Source: JBPRGH01 sp051418055
GTDB lineage: Bacteria > Bacteroidota > Bacteroidia > Cytophagales > Cyclobacteriaceae
DNA length: 64,000 nucleotides
Reading direction: 5' to 3'
Assembly: GCA_051418055.1 (NCBI GenBank)
Contig: JBPRGH010000002.1
Coordinates: 1-64,000 of the forward strand
Below the pieces are notes generated by a model, which searched no databases, was not told where the DNA came from, and saw nothing but the letters and a program-made list of their open reading frames with translations. The translations under genes and the position numbers were made by a program. Positions 37,062 through 46,443 of this stretch are shown piece by piece (position 1 is the first letter of the stretch; each line of letters begins with the position of its first letter).

Positions 37062-38816
37062 GTGAAAAACCGCAATCAAAAGAAAAATCTTTTCAGAGCG
37101 CTTGAATTTGCAAAACCACATCGCTGGTATGTTATTTTGATCCTAATCCTCACATTGTTGGTTGCTGCAGCCGGAGTATCAGAGCCTTTATTGATGAAAT
37201 ATATCTTTGACCGGCTGGGCCAGCAGGGTGTGTTTACGTCAGTTTTACTCGGTGTAGGTGGATTATTGATACTAACTCTTTTAAAGGAAACCTTCACTGG
37301 TTTTTCCAACTGGCTCACATGGCGTATCCGGCTTACAATTCATTACCGGCTGCTTTCGGAAACTGTTGATCGCATCCATCGGCTTCCGTTTGATTATCAC
37401 AGAAAGCAGGGCGTTGGTGCCATAATGTCAAAATTAGAAAAAGCTATCCAGGGATTTATTGGTGCGATAAGTGAATTTGCATTTAATATGATCCCTGCCA
37501 TTGCATATTTAACCATGGCATTGATAATAATGCTCAACCTGGATTGGCGAATGACTATTCTGGTTTTAATATTCACACCTCTTCCGGCATTTATTGCAAA
37601 AAAAGCCGCTCCACATCAGAGCCAGCGTGAGAAATTTTTAATGGATAAATGGTCAAAGATTTACTCAAGGTTTAATGAAGTGCTATCAGGTATTGTTACC
37701 GTTCGGAGTTTTGCAATGGAAGATTATGAAAAGAGAAGATTCCTGTCGAATGTAGGTACAGCAAATTCTGTGGTTGTAAAAGGTATTCGTTTTGACACAA
37801 GTATGCAGGCCTTACAAAATATTACCTCAATGCTGGCGAGAATAGCAGCCATTACAGCAGGAGGTTATCTGGTTCTGCAGGGAGAGATCACTTTAGGTAC
37901 TGTAATTGCTTTTTTAGGATATATCGGCGGATTATTTGGCCCTGTTCAAAGCCTGGTAAATGTGTATAAAACATCTCAAACTGCAAAGGCTTCTCTGGAT
38001 CATATTTTTAATATTTTGGATACACAAAATTCTCTTGGTGATATTCCAAATGCTGTCGAGGCGAAAGATGTAAAGGGAAAGGTTAATTTTAAAAATGTCC
38101 ATTTTGCTTATACAGACTCACGTCCGATTTTAAAGGGAATTGATATTGATGTAGTTCCGGGGGAATCTGTTGCTATGGTTGGCCCCAGCGGTTCCGGAAA
38201 ATCAACAATAATGGCCTTACTACAACGATTTTATGACCCTACGAAAGGAAATATTCTTCTTGATGATATAGAAGTTAGTGATTATAAGCAACAATCGCTT
38301 CGTAGTCAAATAGGTGTTGTACTGCAGGATGCTTTGCTATTTAATGAATCAATACGTGCTAATATAGCTTATGGACGACCACAGGCTACAAAAGAAGAAA
38401 TAGAAGGAGCAGCGAAAGCAGCAAATGCTCATGTATTCATTAATGAACTTCAGGAAGGATATGAAACTGTGGTAGGAGAAAGGGGGAGCAGGCTTTCTGT
38501 TGGTGAACGACAAAGAATAGCAATAGCACGGGCTTTATTAAAAAACCCTCCTATATTAATACTTGATGAAGCAACCTCTGCTCTAGATGCGGAAGTTGAA
38601 GCACTTGTGCAGGAGGCGCTGGAACGGTTAATAAAAGGGAGGACAACATTTATTATAGCACACAGGCTTTCCACTGTTGTAAATGCTGATAAGATCCTGG
38701 TGTTAAAGAAAGGAAAAATTATTGAATCAGGTACACATCGTGAGCTAATGCAGAAGGAAGGGTATTATGCTTCACTAGTTGAAAAACAAACGAAAGGACT
38801 GCTTTTAACAAAATGA
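37062..38816 (+). CDS. ABC transporter, fused membrane and ATPase domains (MsbA-like exporter)
   Basis: This is a 584-residue half-exporter that works as a homodimer in the inner membrane. The start is GTG, with a good AAAGGAG site 10 bp before it. Six membrane helices (about 18-310) precede the ATPase domain. That domain has Walker A GPSGSGKST (near 375), Q-loop IGVVLQDALLF, signature LSVGERQR, Walker B ILILDEATSALD and the switch His in IIAHRL. The sequence is of the MsbA/multidrug type. Lipid or lipid A export is plausible, but no linked gene fixes the substrate. It is convergent with the next gene, 10 bp apart. Confidence 0.93.
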   Translation: MKNRNQKKNLFRALEFAKPHRWYVILILILTLLVAAAGVSEPLLMKYIFDRLGQQGVFTSVLLGVGGLLILTLLKETFTGFSNWLTWRIRLTIHYRLLSETVDRIHRLPFDYHRKQGVGAIMSKLEKAIQGFIGAISEFAFNMIPAIAYLTMALIIMLNLDWRMTILVLIFTPLPAFIAKKAAPHQSQREKFLMDKWSKIYSRFNEVLSGIVTVRSFAMEDYEKRRFLSNVGTANSVVVKGIRFDTSMQALQNITSMLARIAAITAGGYLVLQGEITLGTVIAFLGYIGGLFGPVQSLVNVYKTSQTAKASLDHIFNILDTQNSLGDIPNAVEAKDVKGKVNFKNVHFAYTDSRPILKGIDIDVVPGESVAMVGPSGSGKSTIMALLQRFYDPTKGNILLDDIEVSDYKQQSLRSQIGVVLQDALLFNESIRANIAYGRPQATKEEIEGAAKAANAHVFINELQEGYETVVGERGSRLSVGERQRIAIARALLKNPPILILDEATSALDAEVEALVQEALERLIKGRTTFIIAHRLSTVVNADKILVLKKGKIIESGTHRELMQKEGYYASLVEKQTKGLLLTK

Positions 38817-38826
38817 CCAGGTACTT

Positions 38827-39546
38827 TTAAGAACCCATTCCTAAAATCTTCATGATCTGCTGCCATGCTTCGTTTCTCGCTTTACGATTTTCAGGCAGTG
38901 CATCTTCCATGGCACCAAGAGCCATAAAATTATGGCTTGCTCCCGGATATATATAATATTCAAAGTTATTGCCAAGCATGCTCATTCTTTTCACATCTTC
39001 CTGCATTTCATTTCCTAAAACACGGTCATTGTCACCATAAAAGGCATAAACCATATTTTTTACGGTCCCTAAATCTTCCGGAACAGCTGAATAAAAGTAC
39101 ATCACTCCCTGAATGTCGGTATTTTGACTTGCATAGGAGAGCGCTTTTGAGCCGCCATTTCCTAATCCAACTATATAAAGCTCAGGCTTTTTTTCAGAAT
39201 GTTTTATGATATATGATTTTGCTGCTTCTATCTCATCAACAGCACTTTTGTATAATTTCATTTCAGGCATAATAACGCTGTATCCTTCAAGGGCAAGTTT
39301 ATCTGCCATTGATTTTTCCCAACCGGATATACCGTCACCATCAGGGATTATAATCACTGAAACATTCTCATGTCTGGGATCAGGGAAGGCAATATAGGCT
39401 TTTGATTCCTGACCATTAACATTTAAAGTTGCCCATTGCTGAAGCGGGCCAGGGGCATCTTTGGCTTTATTTTTATTATTATCTTGCCCATATAAAGTCA
39501 TTGAGCTTAAGAATAAAATTAAAATGTATAAATATGATTTTTTCAT
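38827..39546 (-). CDS. Secreted dienelactone-hydrolase-like protein with a missing nucleophile
   Basis: The 239-residue protein has a signal peptide (1-20, LYG then Q) and an alpha/beta-hydrolase fold of the dienelactone hydrolase type. The nucleophile elbow, normally G-x-C-x-G-G, reads GLGNGG (127-132), so the catalytic Cys is Gly129. The acid and base positions look kept (YGDNDRV with Asp174; GASHNF with His205). The protein may be non-catalytic or use another mechanism. No neighbour suggests its role. Confidence 0.78.
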   Translation of the reverse strand: MKKSYLYILILFLSSMTLYGQDNNKNKAKDAPGPLQQWATLNVNGQESKAYIAFPDPRHENVSVIIIPDGDGISGWEKSMADKLALEGYSVIMPEMKLYKSAVDEIEAAKSYIIKHSEKKPELYIVGLGNGGSKALSYASQNTDIQGVMYFYSAVPEDLGTVKNMVYAFYGDNDRVLGNEMQEDVKRMSMLGNNFEYYIYPGASHNFMALGAMEDALPENRKARNEAWQQIMKILGMGS

Positions 39547-39606
39547 AGCTTCAAATTTGATTTACATAATTAATACAAATAAAAGCCGATTTGGTTTTAG
39601 CCTAAG

Positions 39607-40167
39607 CTACTTCAGAACCCAATAAATACCCTTTACATTTGTTTGGTATCTTTTTAATATGAAAACCAATGTTAAATCTTCAAGTGCATCAAGTATACTT
39701 ACCCCTACGGCAAGAAAAAATAACCATGGCAGCGGTTCGAAGAAAAAAGTATATGCTAAAAAAGCAACCTGCAGGAAAGCAGCAGCTTTTGCTGAATAGG
39801 TATGAAAAAAACTGGGTTTATTAAATCTTACAAGTGAGGCTGTCAACTCTAGGGCATAAAGCATTATTACTGTAAAAATCCAGTATATATGGGTTTTAAA
39901 AAATTCTTCTTCAAATATATAAAAGCCGATAAACCCTACGACCATAAATATGATATCACCCATTGTGTCAAATAATGCACGGCGTGAGCTTTCCAAATTC
40001 ATTGTCATGGCAAAAAAGCCATCCATAGCATCAGTAGAAAATAAAATTATAAATAGCCAGGCGCTGATAGTTCGCTCTTCTTTCATCATGAAAAAAAGGA
40101 CTATTGGAAAGGTCACTATCCGGATCAATGCAAAAACATCTGCGATATTTATTTTTTTTGTACCCAC
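39607..40167 (-). CDS. CDP-alcohol phosphatidyltransferase family membrane protein
   Basis: This is a 186-residue integral membrane protein with about five or six helices. It carries a modified CDP-alcohol phosphotransferase motif: Asp46-x2-Asp49-Gly50-x2-Ala53, then Asp67-x3-Asp71. All four metal-binding Asp residues are present. The Arg after Ala53 is Met, and the Gly four before Asp67 is Arg63. The family joins a CDP-activated lipid to an alcohol to make phospholipids. The altered motif makes the substrate uncertain. The next minus-strand gene upstream is an aminotransferase, 45 bp away. Confidence 0.8.
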   Translation of the reverse strand: MGTKKINIADVFALIRIVTFPIVLFFMMKEERTISAWLFIILFSTDAMDGFFAMTMNLESSRRALFDTMGDIIFMVVGFIGFYIFEEEFFKTHIYWIFTVIMLYALELTASLVRFNKPSFFHTYSAKAAAFLQVAFLAYTFFFEPLPWLFFLAVGVSILDALEDLTLVFILKRYQTNVKGIYWVLK

Positions 40168-40212
40168 TCTTCTGATTGATCTAACATGCTTTTGTAGCCG
40201 ATGTTAGCTATT

Positions 40213-41397
40213 TTATAAAGAATCTATTGCTTTCTTAATTATTTTGCATGATTCTTTTATTTCAGTTTCATTTATCGTTAGTGGTGGAGCAATTCGAAAG
40301 CTTTTGGGGCAGGAGAGGAACCAGAAACAAATAACCCCTTTTTTCAGGCACTCCTGAACAACATAATAAACCTCTTCTGCAGTATCAAATTCAAAGGCAA
40401 ACATTAACCCTTTTCTTCTGACCTCCTTTATTTTTGGGTGAGCCAGTAACTGTTCAAACAATTTACCTTTTTTCTCTACTTTACTTAAAAGCTGCTCATC
40501 CTCAATAACCTCTAAAGTCGCAAGGGCAGAGGCGCAGCTGACAGGATTACCACCAAAGGTAGTAATATGCCCCAGCATAGGATCAACAGTCAGGGATTGC
40601 ATTATTTCATAACTACTTATAAAAGCGCCTATAGGTAAACCACCACCCAAAGCCTTTGCAGTGGTAAGGATATCGGGGAAAACATTATAATGTTCAAAGG
40701 CAAACATTTTTCCTGTACGTCCGATCCCTGTTTGGATCTCATCAAAGATCAGCATTGTACCCGTTTCATCACATTTATTTCTTAAAGCTTCGAGATAGCT
40801 TTTTTCAGGTACCCTGACTCCTGCATCTCCCTGGATGGGTTCAATAATTACTGCGGCGGTCTTAGTGGAAATTTTGTCCAGGTCTTTCTGATCATTAAAA
40901 TTAATAAACCGTACTTCAGGTAACAGCGGACGGAAAGCAAATTTTTTTACCTCATTACCGGAAACACTTAAAGACCCATGTGTACTACCATGATAAGCCC
41001 CGCGACAGCTTATAATTTCTCTTCTGCCTGTATATCTTTTAGCAAGTTTTAAAGCTCCTTCATTGGCTTCAGTACCTGAATTAACAAAGTAGCAGCAGTT
41101 TAACTTTTCTGGAAGCAGCTCGATAAGTTTTTTAGCCAAAAGATTTGGGGAGGATTGTACATATTCACCATAAACCATAACATGCAGGTGTTTATCAAGC
41201 TGAGCTTTAATAGCTTTTATTACATTGGGATGACGGTGGCCAATATTGCTTACTCCGATACCAGAGATTAGATCAATATATCTTTTTCCGTCAGGTCCAT
41301 ATAAATAAACACCCTCTGCTTTTTCAATATCAATCAGAAAGGGGTGAGGTGTTGTCTGAGCTAAATGCTTTAAGAATATTTCACGGCTGAATTCCAT
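40213..41397 (-). CDS. Class III PLP-dependent aminotransferase (acetylornithine/4-aminobutyrate type)
   Basis: The 394-residue fold-type I enzyme has the PLP lysine Lys248 in TTAKALGGGLPIGAF, the PLP-ring Asp219 in IFDEIQTGIGRTG and the phosphate segment NSGTEANEGALK (106-117). It transfers the omega-amino group of a diamine or amino acid to 2-oxoglutarate or a similar acceptor. The protein is annotated in related genomes as an aspartate aminotransferase family protein. No arginine biosynthesis genes are adjacent, so the substrate remains open. The gene has no clear operon partner apart from the phosphatidyltransferase downstream. Confidence 0.88.
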   Translation of the reverse strand: MEFSREIFLKHLAQTTPHPFLIDIEKAEGVYLYGPDGKRYIDLISGIGVSNIGHRHPNVIKAIKAQLDKHLHVMVYGEYVQSSPNLLAKKLIELLPEKLNCCYFVNSGTEANEGALKLAKRYTGRREIISCRGAYHGSTHGSLSVSGNEVKKFAFRPLLPEVRFINFNDQKDLDKISTKTAAVIIEPIQGDAGVRVPEKSYLEALRNKCDETGTMLIFDEIQTGIGRTGKMFAFEHYNVFPDILTTAKALGGGLPIGAFISSYEIMQSLTVDPMLGHITTFGGNPVSCASALATLEVIEDEQLLSKVEKKGKLFEQLLAHPKIKEVRRKGLMFAFEFDTAEEVYYVVQECLKKGVICFWFLSCPKSFRIAPPLTINETEIKESCKIIKKAIDSL

Positions 41398-41494
41398 ATT
41401 GCGAAATTACAGAATTCTAAGACAGGTGTTATTCCTCAGGTTCAAATAATGCAGCAACAGTCCCTGAAGGATAAGATGTTTAAAAAAAGTTTAG

Positions 41495-42337
41495 TTAAAA
41501 TACAGTGAAATCCACCCGACGATTAAGCTGGCGCCCTTCTTCTGTGCTATTTTCATGTTTAGAGATCTCTTCTCCATATCCAATTACAGATATGCGGTCA
41601 TCGGGTACTCCCATATCATGCATAAGCTGCCGGATTTTATCTACACGCTGCATACTTAGGTCAACATTATAATTATCCTTTCCCTGGTTATCAGTATGGC
41701 CTTCAATCAAAATCATCCGGCCCTGAAGGGCATATTCAACGGCAATAAGGAAAGGGTCCATATCCACAACCGCAAACTCTGCATCATCAAAAATAAAATA
41801 AAGGGGCTCGAGCTTAATAGGATCACCGTCTTTATGATCTTTAAGCTTATCGGCTACCAGTTTTCTTATTTCCTCATGTTTTTTAGAGGTGGGTTTCGGC
41901 AGGTTATTCCTTTCGAGGACCTCATCTTCTATTTTATGTCGTTCTTCCAGTGTTTGTTCATCAAAAGATTTGTTATGGAAATCTTCTTCTTGTTTAGGCT
42001 CAGGCTTAGGTGCGGGTTTTTGCGCAACAGGTTTTGGCTGACGGTTCATCTCTGATGGATTGTCCACTTCAGCCATTGCATATACGTCAGAACTCGTTCT
42101 CCAGGAATTATCTCCTTTTGTACGTACTTTTCTGTTCTTCTTTTGCTTTTTGTTACGCCTAACCTCTCTACAAACTTTAGTTGGTTTTTTTATAGTTGAG
42201 GCATACCTCCATTTATAGTATTTTCTGTTACTTTTATTAAAAGAGGAGGGGTAATTTCCTCCTGCACAAGAGGAAATTATAAATGCTAACACTAATATTA
42301 ATACAGTTAAAAAATTTCTTACCCACATGTTCCTCAA
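41495..42337 (-). CDS. OmpA-family lipoprotein (peptidoglycan-binding)
   Basis: The 280-residue protein has a signal and lipobox ISSC (Cys24). A very basic region (about 40-75, many Lys/Arg) and a Pro/Lys/Gln-rich linker (about 98-118) follow. The C-terminal OmpA domain (about 175-280) has EGHTDNQGKDNYN, LSMQRVDKIRQLM and NRRV, the usual diaminopimelate-binding residues. It should anchor the outer membrane to peptidoglycan. An alternative start three codons in (MWVRNF) gives the same lipobox. It is a single gene. Confidence 0.92.
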   Translation of the reverse strand: MRNMWVRNFLTVLILVLAFIISSCAGGNYPSSFNKSNRKYYKWRYASTIKKPTKVCREVRRNKKQKKNRKVRTKGDNSWRTSSDVYAMAEVDNPSEMNRQPKPVAQKPAPKPEPKQEEDFHNKSFDEQTLEERHKIEDEVLERNNLPKPTSKKHEEIRKLVADKLKDHKDGDPIKLEPLYFIFDDAEFAVVDMDPFLIAVEYALQGRMILIEGHTDNQGKDNYNVDLSMQRVDKIRQLMHDMGVPDDRISVIGYGEEISKHENSTEEGRQLNRRVDFTVF

Positions 42338-42653
42338 ACTGTTAGTGTTGAGAATTGAATTAATCCGAAAGTAAAGAATTTATTTATACAAATACAAGCT
42401 AATCCGGAGAATGTAGATGTACATGTAGTAAATCTACTTATTTTGATCATTTTTAAAAATCTTTGAAATAATGATTTTATTAAAGTTATAAAGCAATTAA
42501 ATTTAGGAGTGGTAGATCAAGTGTACGGAAGAGGACAGAAGGGCTGTCCGAATTCGAACAAAAGGATATAGCGCGGCACCTGTAGAAGAACCTTAAGACG
42601 GATTTGCCTTTTGGCTAACTTTTTGTAATAATTCTAAATAAAAAATCGAAGAA
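42338..42653. other. 316-bp divergent intergenic region
   Basis: The region lies between the OmpA gene and the PspC gene. It contains a hairpin GGACAG-AAGGG-CTGTCC (42533-42549) and a near-palindrome around 42412-42436 (GTAGAT...ATCTAC). No gene or RNA was recognised. It must hold promoters for both flanking genes. Confidence 0.5.
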
Positions 42654-42845
42654 ATGAATTCAAGACTTACAAGACCCAGAGATCAGAGAATAATAGCAGG
42701 GGTATGTGCAGGTATAGCCAGGTATATTAAATGGGATCCCGCAATCTTCAGATTAGTATTTGTGCTTGTATCAATTTTTAGTGCAGCTTTCCCGGGCTTC
42801 CTGGTATATATAATTTTATGGATAGTAATGCCTGAAGAATATTAG
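42654..42845 (+). CDS. PspC-domain small membrane protein
   Basis: The 63-residue protein is a single PspC domain: LTRPRDQRIIAGVCAGIARY, then a hydrophobic hairpin region and the ending ILWIVMPEEY. PspC proteins take part in the membrane-stress response, and short PspC-only proteins are common in Bacteroidota. It has no linked psp genes here. It is monocistronic. Confidence 0.9.
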   Translation: MNSRLTRPRDQRIIAGVCAGIARYIKWDPAIFRLVFVLVSIFSAAFPGFLVYIILWIVMPEEY

Positions 42846-42909
42846 AAAATAATTAAATTACAGATTGTCGATTGAAAATTGAGCTAAGTATGAGCGAAGC
42901 AATCTTTAT

Positions 42910-43353
42910 TTATTTTTTCTTTTCATACAGCGCTAAAAATTCTTTTACTTCATCTCTGACCTTTCGATGAGATTTACCATCAAATGGAGCTGTAGCAATA
43001 GATTTAAATAGATCAGCCACAATATAGGGTTCAAAACCAAGATTTTGAGCATATATAGCTGCAACTTCAAGTTCTATATCTTCTACAATATTATCCAGAT
43101 ATATCATATGAACGAGATGATAGATCGCCTCTAGTCGCTCAACTTTATCTTTAGGCAGCTCAAATGGGATCTTATCAAAATCCTCTTCTATTTTTTGTAG
43201 GTCCTCCTGTGAAAGATTCAGTTGTGCGCTCCATTTTAAAAAGCAACCTACGTATTTACTTTCTATTTTTTCCCTTCTAAGGAACAGGGCTAGAATATTA
43301 AAATAGCTTTTTTTGATTGATTCAAATTCTTCAGATGTGATCTCCGGCTGCAT
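42910..43353 (-). CDS. TerB-like helical protein
   Basis: The 147-residue protein is all-helical without signal or membrane segments. The segment IVEDIELEVAAIYAQNLGF resembles the acidic metal-binding helix of TerB domains. It is downstream of a J-domain protein on the same strand (85 bp). In gammaproteobacteria TerB and J domains occur together in DjlA, so a functional link is plausible. The TerB assignment is by pattern only. Confidence 0.6.
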   Translation of the reverse strand: MQPEITSEEFESIKKSYFNILALFLRREKIESKYVGCFLKWSAQLNLSQEDLQKIEEDFDKIPFELPKDKVERLEAIYHLVHMIYLDNIVEDIELEVAAIYAQNLGFEPYIVADLFKSIATAPFDGKSHRKVRDEVKEFLALYEKKK

Positions 43354-43438
43354 ACGGTTTATTTTTTTTTACTATTCAAAAATATTGAATCTTCTGAATC
43401 TTCAGCAATTGAATAGCAATATTTAAAGTTGTTCTAAA

Positions 43439-44623
43439 TTATTCCTCTTGATATTCTTTACAAAAATGCCAATCCTTATCAGGTAAATGTCCTTTAGACA
43501 ATGCTAGTTTATAATCTCTGCATGCTTTCCGATTTTTCTTCAGTTGACGATAGCTATTAGCTCTTATAATATAAGGTTCTGTTTCCTCAGGTCTAAGGAA
43601 TGATGCCCAATTGCAATCTGTAACAGCAATATCATAATTGCCTGCAGTATAATTAGCCCTGGCTCTGTGTTTAAAAATATTAAAATATAGATCCGGTGTC
43701 TGGTGAGGGTTCATAATTAGCTCAAAAGCTTTTCCATATAACTTCTGCTGCCGGTTTTTGAACACTTCTTTTCCTATTGAATAGTATTTCAATGCATTGT
43801 CTATATCATCTAATTCATAATGATATAGATTGGCTATTTTTAATATAAGCTCAAGATTGGTCTTATCCCGTAAATAAATAAATTCAAATGCTTCAGCAGC
43901 ATGTTCATAATCATGTACTGCTAAAAAACTATTCGCTAAGTAGTCCCAGGTTTTAAGGCGCATCGGGTCTTGGAATTCCTTAACGATCAGCAAATTGAAA
44001 ATAGCATTTTGATAATCCTGAAGAACGTACTGGCGTCTTGCTTTTTGATAAAGGTTTTCTACCATTTTATTCCGTTCTTCATAAAGCGTATAATCGGATG
44101 GATGCTGTTTTGCCAGGTTCTGTACAATCTGTAATGCACCATAAAAGTCACCCGTATTGAATTTTGAATGAGCGTTGGCCAGTACTTTATTGTTTTCCTC
44201 CTGGACCAGCTGAATTTCTCGCTGTTTAAGATAGGTATTAAATCGGGTAGCCGATATGATGATAGTGCTTATGAAAAGCACAATGAGTATAGCTATAGCC
44301 TGATACTTAAAATAATTCTGATCAAAAACATATTCCTTTTGTCTGGGAATAGGCCTGTATTGCCTGAAAGTTTTAGGATGGTAGTAAGTTACTTTCGGTT
44401 TGGGAGAAGCCTGATAATTTAGTATAAGATCATAATTTGCTCTTTTTTCCGGATCACTTAAAACTCGGTACGCCGCGTTTACTTGTTTAAATATTTCTTC
44501 AGCTTTTGGATCTGATGGATTTTTATCAGGATGATATTGGAAGGCTAACCTCTTATATGCAGCCTTGATTTCACGAATAGAGGCATTTCGTGAGATCCCA
44601 AGTCTGATATAGTAGTTTTCCAT
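43439..44623 (-). CDS. Membrane-anchored J-domain protein with TPR repeats
   Basis: The 394-residue protein begins with a full J domain (1-65) containing the HPD motif at 31-33, needed to stimulate DnaK ATPase. A basic linker and one membrane helix (about 108-128) follow. The rest is a set of TPR-like repeats (about 145-390). The J domain is thus cytoplasmic and the repeats periplasmic, if the helix crosses once. It is the second gene after lgt (12 bp), so it may be linked to lipoprotein handling. Confidence 0.88.
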   Translation of the reverse strand: MENYYIRLGISRNASIREIKAAYKRLAFQYHPDKNPSDPKAEEIFKQVNAAYRVLSDPEKRANYDLILNYQASPKPKVTYYHPKTFRQYRPIPRQKEYVFDQNYFKYQAIAILIVLFISTIIISATRFNTYLKQREIQLVQEENNKVLANAHSKFNTGDFYGALQIVQNLAKQHPSDYTLYEERNKMVENLYQKARRQYVLQDYQNAIFNLLIVKEFQDPMRLKTWDYLANSFLAVHDYEHAAEAFEFIYLRDKTNLELILKIANLYHYELDDIDNALKYYSIGKEVFKNRQQKLYGKAFELIMNPHQTPDLYFNIFKHRARANYTAGNYDIAVTDCNWASFLRPEETEPYIIRANSYRQLKKNRKACRDYKLALSKGHLPDKDWHFCKEYQEE

Positions 44624-44635
44624 AGCTTCCCTCCT

Positions 44636-45436
44636 CTATACAGATAAACTAGGTTTACGGCGGGAAAGTTTTTGATAAAAATAAAATGCAATGAAAAATA
44701 TGATAAGGCTAACAAACTGAGCATGAGATATGTAATTTTCTATCACAAATCCACGAGCCTCATCACCACGGAATACTTCTATAATTGAACGGCCAATAGG
44801 ATATATCATGAGGTATAACAGAAATAACTGACCATGAAATGTTTTATGCTGTTTTTTATAGATTAAGAAAAGAAATATTAGACCCAACATAGTGGCGCTG
44901 TAAAGCTGGGTAGGGTGTAGGGGCGTATTCAATGGTGCTGCACACATGGGATCAGAGAAAACTACCGCAATTGGCCCTTCCCATTGGATACCATGGCAGC
45001 AGCCTGACATAAAGCATCCTATTCTTCCAAAGAAGTGTACAATGACTGTTGTTACCGCCATAATATCCAGCATGTGCAGAGTGGGTAAATTTTTCTTTTT
45101 AAAGTAGATCAGCATCACCGGAATACAGAATAATAGCGACCCATAAAAAACAAAGCCACTGCCTGAAAGAAGTGCCATTGGATCTCTTCCATAACGAGCC
45201 GGGTCTTCAAAAATTAAAAAGAATTTTCCTCCGACAAAAGCAGCGACAATGAGAAGGATAAATAGTGTATTTATATCATCAAAGGAAAGACCAAAATGCT
45301 TTTTTCCCTGTAGAGTTGTATATGTAATGCCTAATAATGCTCCTAGTGCAATAAAAAAACCATAGGAGTAAACTGTAAAGTAATCAGGTAAAAAACCTAC
45401 ATCGGGAAGGGGTATTTCAAAAAGTATTGGCTCCAT
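44636..45436 (-). CDS. lgt: Prolipoprotein diacylglyceryl transferase
   Basis: Lgt transfers diacylglyceryl from phosphatidylglycerol to the lipobox Cys of prolipoproteins in the inner membrane. The 266-residue protein has about seven membrane helices and the signature region HFFGRIGCFMSGCCHG, the Bacteroidota form of the usual GRIGNFINxE motif. HPTQLYSA and GRSIIEVFRGDEARG also match the family. Many lipoproteins in this window need this enzyme. The J-domain gene follows 12 bp downstream. Confidence 0.9.
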   Translation of the reverse strand: MEPILFEIPLPDVGFLPDYFTVYSYGFFIALGALLGITYTTLQGKKHFGLSFDDINTLFILLIVAAFVGGKFFLIFEDPARYGRDPMALLSGSGFVFYGSLLFCIPVMLIYFKKKNLPTLHMLDIMAVTTVIVHFFGRIGCFMSGCCHGIQWEGPIAVVFSDPMCAAPLNTPLHPTQLYSATMLGLIFLFLIYKKQHKTFHGQLFLLYLMIYPIGRSIIEVFRGDEARGFVIENYISHAQFVSLIIFFIAFYFYQKLSRRKPSLSV

Positions 45437-45543
45437 AGCTATAAAGTTGTAACTACAATTTTAAAGTTGTACTACAAAGTAAATAAAACGATAGTTTCTT
45501 AAAACTATTTTTTTACAATAAACTTATTTTCCTTCTTTGCAGG

Positions 45544-46401
45544 ATGCTGAGTAAAGGAGTAGTAAATATGTTGCTCGCCACCTTTGTATTTGCAACAATG
45601 AATGTTTTTGTAAAAATGGTGCCGCGTATCCCCGCTGTTGAAGTTGTATTTTTCAGGTCGTTGATTTCATTGATCATTAGTGCAGGGCTTTTGTATGCTC
45701 AGGGTGTGCCGCTATTAGGTAAGAACCATAAATACCTGATCCTAAGAGGGGTTGCAGGTGCAGTTGCTTTAATACTTTATTTCATTACCCTCCAAAAGAT
45801 GCCGTTAGCCAGTGCGGTAACTATTCAATTTTTATCTCCGATTTTCACGACCGTACTTGGCATATTCCTGGTAGGGGAGCGGGTTTTAAAATGGCAGTGG
45901 CTGTTTTTCCTGATGGCTTTTATTGGCGTATTGATCATTCAGGGTTTTGACCCCAGGATAGATCCACTGTACTTTATACTGGGAATGATATCTGCTTTTG
46001 CATCAGGGCTTGCATATAATTTTATCCGTAAGATAAATGTTACAGAACATCCGCTTGTTATTGTAATGTACTTTCCTTTAGTGACTTTACCCATAACAGG
46101 TATATACTGTCTCTTTTTTTGGGTACAGCCAGTGGGAATCGAATGGTTATATTTATTGTTAATAGGTTTACTTACCCAGGTAGCACAGTACCTTATGACT
46201 AAAGCTTATCAAAATGAGCAGGTTTCTAAGGTAGCAAGTTTAAAATATATAGCTATTATTTATGCATTGGCATACGGGTATATATTGTTTGATGAGGCAT
46301 ACGATTGGCTGGCATTGGCAGGAATTATTTTAGTAATGTTTGCCGTTGCCATGAATGTCTGGTATAAGAGCCGGAATGAAAAAAAGCTTCAGAAAAGCTA
46401 A
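45544..46401 (+). CDS. EamA/DMT-superfamily transporter
   Basis: The 285-residue inner membrane protein has ten predicted helices made of two EamA repeats (about 1-130 and 145-280), with typical PxxAVxIQFLSPIFTTVLG and GxLTQVAQYLMTKAYQ segments. These carriers export metabolites or amino acids; the substrate cannot be predicted. It is divergent from lgt and followed 42 bp later by yebC, which has its own probable promoter. Confidence 0.9.
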   Translation: MLSKGVVNMLLATFVFATMNVFVKMVPRIPAVEVVFFRSLISLIISAGLLYAQGVPLLGKNHKYLILRGVAGAVALILYFITLQKMPLASAVTIQFLSPIFTTVLGIFLVGERVLKWQWLFFLMAFIGVLIIQGFDPRIDPLYFILGMISAFASGLAYNFIRKINVTEHPLVIVMYFPLVTLPITGIYCLFFWVQPVGIEWLYLLLIGLLTQVAQYLMTKAYQNEQVSKVASLKYIAIIYALAYGYILFDEAYDWLALAGIILVMFAVAMNVWYKSRNEKKLQKS

Positions 46402-46407
46402 ATTTAT

Positions 46408-46415
46408 TATTTTTG
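46408..46415 (+). promoter_or_regulatory. Possible -7 promoter element of yebC
   Basis: TATTTTTG fits TAnnTTTG and lies 28 bp before the ATG. No -33 TTTG is seen at the right distance, so the call is tentative. Confidence 0.4.
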
Positions 46416-46443
46416 TTATAGTGAAATTATAATCTTATAGTTA

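Noticed and set aside
42533..42549. Hairpin before pspC as a riboswitch or attenuator
   Set aside because: It is a short 6-bp stem without conserved riboswitch features or a T-tract; noted only as a hairpin.
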